The notes beneath the pieces are model-generated. The model was not told where the DNA came from and searched no databases. It was given only the letters and a program-made list of their open reading frames with translations. Shown one piece after another: positions 6,936-11,215 of a DNA stretch of 11,215 nucleotides. How positions within the stretch are numbered: position 1 is the stretch's first letter; each line of letters opens with the position of its first letter. Location: the NCBI GenBank assembly GCA_021202245.1, contig JAJQDK010000095.1, forward strand, positions 1 to 11,215, read 5' to 3'. A program made the position numbers and the translations under genes. The DNA comes from Clostridiales bacterium (lineage in GTDB: Bacteria; Bacillota; Clostridia; Oscillospirales; Acutalibacteraceae).

Positions 6936-7010
6936 CAGATGCCGTTCACATATTATGGCTATTTTTACTTAATTAAATGGTAAATGCATAATTATTAGAT
7001 ATAATGCACA

Positions 7011-7046
7011 AAAAACGCTTGAAAACTTTGGCTCTCAAGCGTTTTT
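7011..7046. terminator. Strong, apparently bidirectional rho-independent terminator
   Basis: A perfect 12-bp stem pairs AAAAACGCTTGA (7011-7022) with TCAAGCGTTTTT (7035-7046) around a 12-nt loop, followed by ATTTTTC. The A-run at the left side gives a T-tract on the minus strand too. It ends the ABC operon and insulates the pullulanase gene from it. Confidence 0.9.
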
Positions 7047-7068
7047 ATTTTTCTTAATCGGAAAAATA

Positions 7069-7107
7069 CTGACTTGTATTGTTGATAGAATATAATTGAT
7101 GTACAAT
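7069..7107 (+). promoter_or_regulatory. Promoter region of the pullulanase gene
   Basis: Two overlapping candidates are visible: CTGACT (7069-7074) with TATAAT (7091-7096) at 16 bp, and TTGTTG (7079-7084) with TACAAT (7102-7107) at 17 bp. Either leaves a leader of about 90-100 nt. The leader holds small inverted repeats (GAAAG 7120-7124 with CTTTC 7131-7135, and AGGCA 7115-7119 with TGCCT 7153-7157). GGAG (7193-7196) is the ribosome-binding site, 9 nt before the ATG at 7206. Confidence 0.5.
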
Positions 7108-7205
7108 AATATTTAGGCAGAAAGGCGGAGCTTTCGGCATATTCGCTTTATTTGCCTGAATAAAAAACAAAATTTCAAATTACTGATTGTTTGGAGTGAT
7201 TATCT

Positions 7206-8219
7206 ATGAAGAGATTACGCAGAGCGCTGTGTATTTTGCTTTCAGCGGCAATGCTCACGGGTATGGCATCCTTTGCTGCCGAAGCTGCCGTTGCCGACGA
7301 CAGCGAGGTAAGCGCCGGAAGCTACTATAACGCAAGCTACCTTGAAACATACGCAAGCGCAGCCTATGACGAGGACGATTTGGGTTCAACCTACAGCGCA
7401 TCCTCTACAACCTGGAAAACCTGGTCGCCGGAGGCAACCTCGGTGCAGGTTAAGCTGTACAATACCGGCTCGGACAGCGAGTCCGGAGCAGGTGTAATAG
7501 GAACCTATGATCTTACACAAAACACCACAACGGGCGTTTGGTCGCTGACACTCAGCGGCGACTACAAGAATGTTTACTATACATATCTTGTAACCGTTAA
7601 CGGCACCACCAACGAAACGCAGGACGTTTATTCAAAGGCTGTCGGCGTAAACGGCAACCGTTCAATGGTTGTTGACCTTGATTCAACCGATCCCGACGGC
7701 TGGGACAGCGACAGTCACGTTTTGTTTGACAGCGCTACAGAGGCTGTTGTATGGGAGATACACGTGCGTGACTTCTCAATTTCCGACACCTCCGGAGTAA
7801 GCGATGAGAATCAGGGCAGATACCTTGCCTTTACCGAGGGCGGAACAACGCTCAGCTCGGATTCAAGCGCCGAGTCTATTTCAACCGGTATTGACTACCT
7901 TGTTGAGCAGGGCATCAACTGTGTACAGATTATGCCTGTATATGATTTTCAGTCGGTAGACGAGTCAACGGCTTCCTCCTCGTCAAACCGCAACTGGGGC
8001 TATGACCCTCAGAACTACAACGTGCCCGAGGGCTCATATTCATCCGACCCCTACGACGGCAACACAAGAATTACCGAATTTAAGCAGATGGTTCAGGCAC
8101 TGCACGACAGAAACATCTCGGTAGTTATGGACGTGGTATATAACCACACCTACACAACCGAGGACTCGTGCTTCTCAAAGACAGTGCCCGGATACTATTA
8201 CAGAATGACCGCCGCCTAA
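7206..8219 (+). CDS. Pullulanase 5' fragment: signal peptide, CBM48-like domain, start of GH13 barrel
   Basis: This open frame of 337 codons starts with a signal peptide (KRLRR, hydrophobic core to about residue 25, likely cut after A27 in AEA-AV). Residues about 65-160 form a CBM48-like beta domain (TTWKTWSPEATSVQVKLYN to NRSMVVDLDSTDPDGW). The barrel begins near EAVVWEIHVRDFS. The type I pullulanase signature NWGYDP is at 263-268, followed by NYNVPEGSYSSDP. GH13 conserved region I is D309-VVYN-H314. The last codons before the stop read GYYYRMTAA, where family members continue with Asp-Gly and TYSNGSGCGNE; that continuation is found in another frame right after. Expressed alone, this piece would lack all three catalytic acids. 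Confidence 0.8.
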   Translation: MKRLRRALCILLSAAMLTGMASFAAEAAVADDSEVSAGSYYNASYLETYASAAYDEDDLGSTYSASSTTWKTWSPEATSVQVKLYNTGSDSESGAGVIGTYDLTQNTTTGVWSLTLSGDYKNVYYTYLVTVNGTTNETQDVYSKAVGVNGNRSMVVDLDSTDPDGWDSDSHVLFDSATEAVVWEIHVRDFSISDTSGVSDENQGRYLAFTEGGTTLSSDSSAESISTGIDYLVEQGINCVQIMPVYDFQSVDESTASSSSNRNWGYDPQNYNVPEGSYSSDPYDGNTRITEFKQMVQALHDRNISVVMDVVYNHTYTTEDSCFSKTVPGYYYRMTAA

Positions 8220-8842
8220 CCTATTCAAACGGTTCCGGCTGCGGAAACGAAACGGCATCGGATAAGCTGATGTACAGAAAATATATGATAGAATCCGTTC
8301 TTTATTGGGCGGAGGAATATCATATTGACGGCTTCCGCTTCGACCTTATGGGACTTCATGATATAACCACGATGAACAGCATAAGAAGTGCACTTGACAG
8401 CCTTTATGCAGACGGCTCCGGCGAAAAGATACTTATGTACGGCGAGCCCTGGACGGGCGGCACAACCGTAATTTCCGACGGCTGCTCACAGTCAAAGGCT
8501 TCCTCTCTTAACTCAAGAGTAGGTATGTTTGCTGACTCCTACCGTGATGCAATTAAGGGCGGTACAAACGACGCCACGACGGGATTTATACAAGGAAATA
8601 ACGATTATACCAGCACCGTAGTCAGCGGCGTTCAGGGCAAGAGCTTCAGCGCGCAGGCGCCGTCGCAGACGATAGCGTATGCCGATGCCCACGATAACCT
8701 GATTTTGTGGGATAAGATGGTAAAGAGCAGCGGCTCCACAAGCTGGGATTCCACCTCGTCAACCTATACGGGAGAGGTTAAGGGAGTAATGGAGCTGCTT
8801 CTGAACTCTCAGGGCTTGCCGTTTATTACTGCAGGCTGCTAA
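8219..8842 (+). CDS. Pullulanase middle fragment: catalytic core of the GH13 domain
   Basis: This continues the pullulanase in the next frame from TYSNGSGCGNE onward. It contains the likely nucleophile Asp in GFRFDLMG (codon 8342-8344), the acid/base Glu in YGEPWTGG (codon 8444-8446) and the stabilising Asp in AHDN (codon 8693-8695). It ends at TAA (8840-8842) after GLPFITAGC, where pullulanases have G-x-E-F. The frame is open from an ATG at 8168, but codons before about 8219 show no family similarity and are out-of-frame reading of the upstream fragment. The next in-frame ATG is at 8270. Neither start has a convincing ribosome-binding site, so separate expression is doubtful. Confidence 0.75.
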   Translation, partial: TYSNGSGCGNETASDKLMYRKYMIESVLYWAEEYHIDGFRFDLMGLHDITTMNSIRSALDSLYADGSGEKILMYGEPWTGGTTVISDGCSQSKASSLNSRVGMFADSYRDAIKGGTNDATTGFIQGNNDYTSTVVSGVQGKSFSAQAPSQTIAYADAHDNLILWDKMVKSSGSTSWDSTSSTYTGEVKGVMELLLNSQGLPFITAGC

Positions 8843-11215
8843 TTCTGCCGAACAAAGCAGGGTGACTACAACAGCTATGTTTCAAGCGACTCAATCAATG
8901 AGATAGACTGGTCAAGAGTTGACACCTACTCCGAGGTTGCCGATTACTACAAGGGACTGTTGGCAATTCGTGAGAACTATTCTCCGATGACAAGCAGCTC
9001 GTTCAGCTCCATTACCTTCCAGTCAAGCTACGGCTATGTTGTAGCGTACACCTATTCCAACAGCACCTCGGGCGAGTGGGGCAAGGTATGCGTTCTTGTA
9101 AACAGCGGAACCTCCTCCTACAGCATAAGCCTTGACAGCAGCGTAAGCAGCTGGACAATAGTTGCCGACGGCACAAACGCAGGACTTACAAGTCTCGGCA
9201 CGGTATCGGGCTCAAGCTATACAATCGGAGCGCACAGCTCGGCAGTGCTTGTTGAAAGCTCAACCTTTAATAATCTTACAACAACCGAAGAGGAATACGG
9301 CACACTTACCGTAAATCACGTTGATGAGAGCGGAAACGTCCTCAAGACCTCTACCGCAAAATACAGAGAGGGCTCAACCTATCGCGCATTGCCCGACTCA
9401 ACAATTTTGTTTGACCATACTCTTGTTTCCACAAGCGGCACAACCTCTGGCACCGTTAAGGCAGGCGAAAACTACACGGTTACCTTCACCTACAGCTCAA
9501 CGGGAGTTGAATCCGGCTACCTCTATGTAGAATATGTTGACCAAAGCGGAAACGAATTAAAGGACGGAGTATCATATCACCTCAGAGACGGCGATACTTA
9601 CGAAATTCCGTATGCGACAATTCAGGGCTATCAGCTCGACACAGATAATTATCCTGCTGAGAGCTGCGGAACATTTACGGGCAGCGACAAAACGATTACC
9701 TTTGTTTATAAGGAGCTTGACGTTTCCTCAACTACCGTGCATTACTACAATTCAAACGGCTGGTCCACTATCAGGTGCTACGCCTATACCGACAGCGGCG
9801 ACGAGCCCAACGGAGCTTGGGCAAGTGCAACAAAGATGACAAGCGAGGGCAACGATTGGTATGTCTGCACTGTTCCCGCTTCGTGCGCATATGTAATGTT
9901 CCACAACGGCGGTTCCTCTCAGGAGCCGGGACAGGGCGAAACAGGCTATCTTGTATCGGGAGAGGCTTGGATTCAAAATAAAGTGGTAACCTTCAGCAGC
10001 AAGGTAATTACCAGCCATATTGATTTGGCAACAGGCAGCAAGCTTTCAGCCGATGTAGTTGACGAGCAGGCTCAGGTTACAAGCGATGATACATATACAA
10101 CCGCCGCAATTTCAAGCGACGGAGTAATTGTTCCGTCCAATGCATCCGGAAACTATGCGGCAGGCGTAGTAAACGTTGTTTACCTTTACGGTTCAGATGT
10201 GGAAACCACCACTGCTTCTACTGCTTCTACGGCGTCTACATCGCAAACCGAGCAGACCGAGGCCACAACCGAAGCAACACAGACAACCACAGAGGCCTAT
10301 ACTCAGCCGGTTATTACAGGCAAGGTTCTTGTCGGTGATGTAAACATTGACGGCAAAATAACAATCAGCGATGCAACACAGGTTCAGATGTTCGTTGCCG
10401 GAATGATTTCTCTGACGGGCAATTATGCCGGCGCAGCCGATGTTGACCAAAGCGGAATTATTGACGTTAAGGACGCAACCTGCATACAGTACTATCTCGT
10501 TGACCTCTTTGACAGCGCCGCTTATTGCGGACAATATATAGGTGAGGATGAAACGGAAGCCACCACAGCTACAACGGTTGCCACTGAGGCCACAACAGCC
10601 ACTCAGGCTACTACAGCTACACAGGCTACTACAGCCACTCAGGCAACAACTGCAACTTCATCTTCATCATCCGGTACAATCTACTTCACTGATAATCAGG
10701 GATGGGGAACAGTATATGCTTACTTCTGGTCTGACAGCTCAACAGATTTGGGCGGAGCATGGCCCGGAACCCTGATGACGTCAGCAGGCGATAACGGCTA
10801 CGGACAGACTAATTATTATGCTACAATTCCGAGCGGCGCAACATATGTAATCTTTACAAACGGCACGTCGCAGACAGAGGATATTACGCTGAGCAGCTAC
10901 GACGGATATTATACCGACGGCACAACCGACAGCTCGGGACATCTTGTTGCCTACGGCTGGAACAGTTCGGGCGATTCCTCGGGAGGAAGCTCATCGGGCG
11001 GAAGCTCTTCCGGCGGCTCAACCTCAACATCGGGAACACTTTACTTCACCGATAATCAGGGATGGGGCACCGTATACACTTACTTCTGGTCAGACAGCTC
11101 AACTGACCTCGGCGGAGCATGGCCCGGCACGGCAATGACAGCTTCGGGCGATAACGGCTTTGGCTCAACAAACTATTCTGTTTCAATTCCGAGCGGAGCA
11201 ACGTATGTAATCTTT
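8843..11215 (+). CDS. Pullulanase 3' fragment: end of catalytic unit plus MucBP, starch-binding and dockerin modules (partial)
   Basis: The same frame continues without interruption after the TAA, beginning FCRTKQGDYNSYVSSDSINE, the conserved stretch that follows G-x-E-F in pullulanases. The frame then stays open to the window edge (791 codons). The barrel ends near 8980. About 8990-9270 is the beta-sandwich C-terminal domain (YVVAYTYSN...GKVCVLVNSG). MucBP-like, starch-binding and dockerin modules follow and are listed separately. The first in-frame ATG is at 8987, without a ribosome-binding site. The residue composition, rich in Ser, Thr, Gly and Tyr, is typical of extracellular proteins of this group. 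Confidence 0.75.
9296..9715 (+). other. Two MucBP-like domains
   Basis: Two tandem modules occupy about 9296-9499 (GTLTVNHVDESGNVL ... YTVTFTYS) and 9515-9715 (GYLYVEYVDQSGNEL ... KTITFVYKE). The V-x-Y/H-V-D-x-S-G-N start and the TITFVYK-like end are the MucBP pattern. In other proteins such domains bind mucin or act as spacers; here they follow the catalytic unit. Confidence 0.65.
9722..10000 (+). other. CBM25/26-like starch-binding module
   Basis: TTVHYYNSNGWSTIRCYAY, GAWASATKM and YVMFHNGGSSQ fit the aromatic pattern of CBM25/CBM26 starch-binding beta-sandwiches. It is clearly more divergent from the two C-terminal modules than those are from each other. It sits between the second and third MucBP-like domains. 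Confidence 0.6.
10001..10195 (+). other. Third, divergent MucBP-like domain
   Basis: VITSHIDLATGSKLSADVV ... GNYAAGVVNVVYLYGS follows the MucBP layout (strand with ID/VD and G, mid GYxx-type segment, terminal VVYLY), although the usual Tyr-Val-Asp core is altered to His-Ile-Asp. A Thr-rich linker (about 10199-10318) follows. Confidence 0.5.
10319..10512 (+). other. Type I dockerin domain
   Basis: Two calcium-binding F-hand repeats are clear: DVNIDGKITISD followed by ATQVQMFVAG (first loop from 10337), and DVDQSGIIDVKD followed by ATCIQYYLV. Loop positions 1, 3, 5, 9 and 12 carry suitable ligands in both. The S/K-D-A-T ... Q pattern resembles Ruminococcus dockerins. The domain would bind a cohesin on a scaffoldin or another amylase. 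It is internal, with starch-binding modules after it, rather than at the C-terminus. Confidence 0.85.
10589..10657 (+). repeat. 18-bp repeats in the Thr-rich linker
   Basis: Three full units (10589-10606, 10607-10624, 10625-10642) and one partial unit encode Ala-Thr-Thr-Ala-Thr-Gln. They form an extended linker between the dockerin and the C-terminal starch-binding modules. Such short repeats commonly vary in number between strains. Confidence 0.8.
10673..11032 (+). repeat. CBM26-like module, tandem copy 1 (360-bp unit)
   Basis: The module encodes YFTDNQGWGTVYAYFWSD, GGAWPGTLMT and PSGATYVIFTNGTSQTEDI, a CBM26-like starch-binding fold with exposed Trp and Tyr residues. A Gly/Ser linker (SSGGSSSGGSSSGGS) ends the unit. 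The next copy begins exactly 360 bp later. Confidence 0.8.
11033..11215 (+). repeat. CBM26-like module, tandem copy 2 (cut by window end)
   Basis: YFTDNQGWGTVYTYFWSD, GGAWPGTAMT and PSGATYVIF repeat the first copy almost residue for residue, with high similarity at the DNA level too. The unit is truncated by the edge of the window, so further copies cannot be excluded. Confidence 0.8.

Larger units (their letters stand above)
7206..11215 (+). pseudogene. Secreted, dockerin-bearing type I pullulanase (GH13) with a broken reading frame; runs off the window
   Basis: The gene encodes an exported starch-debranching enzyme that would hydrolyse alpha-1,6 branches of amylopectin and pullulan outside the cell. 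By its dockerin it would dock into a cohesin-bearing complex. The order is signal peptide, CBM48-like domain, GH13 catalytic domain with NWGYDP, beta domain, MucBP-like x2, CBM25/26-like, MucBP-like, linker, dockerin, linker, CBM26-like x2 or more. The combination matches amylosome enzymes of Ruminococcus bromii, whose dockerin-carrying pullulanases are known. The frame shifts around 8211-8219 (net loss of one base) and meets a TAA at 8840-8842. The sequence on both sides remains conserved and stop-free to the window end. As written, no full enzyme can be made. A recent inactivation and a sequencing or assembly error are both possible. The 3' end lies outside the window. Confidence 0.85.

Noticed and set aside
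7115..7157. Catabolite-responsive (cre) site or riboswitch in the pullulanase leader
   Set aside because: GAAAGGCGGAGCTTTC is only loosely cre-like and lacks the central CG arrangement, and the inverted repeats are short. Not enough to call either.
8150..8225. Programmed -1 frameshift in the pullulanase
   Set aside because: No slippery heptamer precedes the stop, and bases around the junction also differ from the expected codons, which fits damage or error better than recoding.
9321..9839. Short plus-strand frames in another phase over the pullulanase tail
   Set aside because: They are rich in Pro, Gln, Arg and Leu and overlap clear MucBP-like and starch-binding coding sequence in the correct frame. 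They are shadows.

Overview
The window looks like a chromosomal stretch from a gut Clostridia member of the Ruminococcus type, most plausibly Ruminococcus bromii or a close relative. The base composition is moderate to low GC. The promoters are Firmicutes-like and the Shine-Dalgarno sites are strong. The right third encodes a secreted type I pullulanase carrying a dockerin, MucBP-like modules and CBM26-like starch-binding modules, a combination known from the starch-degrading amylosome of R. bromii. The species assignment is an inference from domain architecture only.

Layout: (1) 129-2871 (+) is a metal-efflux operon. A sigma-70-type promoter and a 9-4-9 palindromic operator precede an ArsR/SmtB-family repressor with an SmtB-type alpha-5 zinc site and no cysteines. 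A PIB-type Zn/Cd/Pb-exporting ATPase follows. A 41-bp element occurs twice in the space between the two genes, and a terminator closes the unit. (2) 2886-4058 (-) holds a small protein of unknown function followed by a PflX-like (COG1313) radical SAM protein, probably co-transcribed and convergent with the metal operon. (3) 4152-7046 (+) is a three-gene ABC-2-type transporter operon (ATPase plus two different membrane subunits). It has a good promoter, a leader of about 100 nt with two hairpins, tightly coupled genes and a strong 12-bp-stem terminator. (4) 7069-11215 (+) is a large secreted starch-debranching enzyme gene that runs off the right edge.

The debranching gene is the main point of interest. 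Its order is signal peptide, CBM48-like domain, GH13 pullulanase catalytic domain, C-terminal beta domain, two MucBP-like domains, a CBM25/26-like module, a third MucBP-like domain, Thr-rich linker, type I dockerin, Thr-rich linker with 18-bp repeats, and at least two near-identical CBM26-like modules on a 360-bp period. The reading frame is broken twice: a net 1-nt loss around 8211-8219 between conserved catalytic segments, and an in-frame TAA at 8840-8842 where the family has a conserved Glu. The rest of the frame is clean for kilobases, so this is either a very recent pseudogene or sequence/assembly error.

No RNA genes, insertion sequences, CRISPR arrays or origins were recognised. Positions 1-128 hold no gene that I can support.
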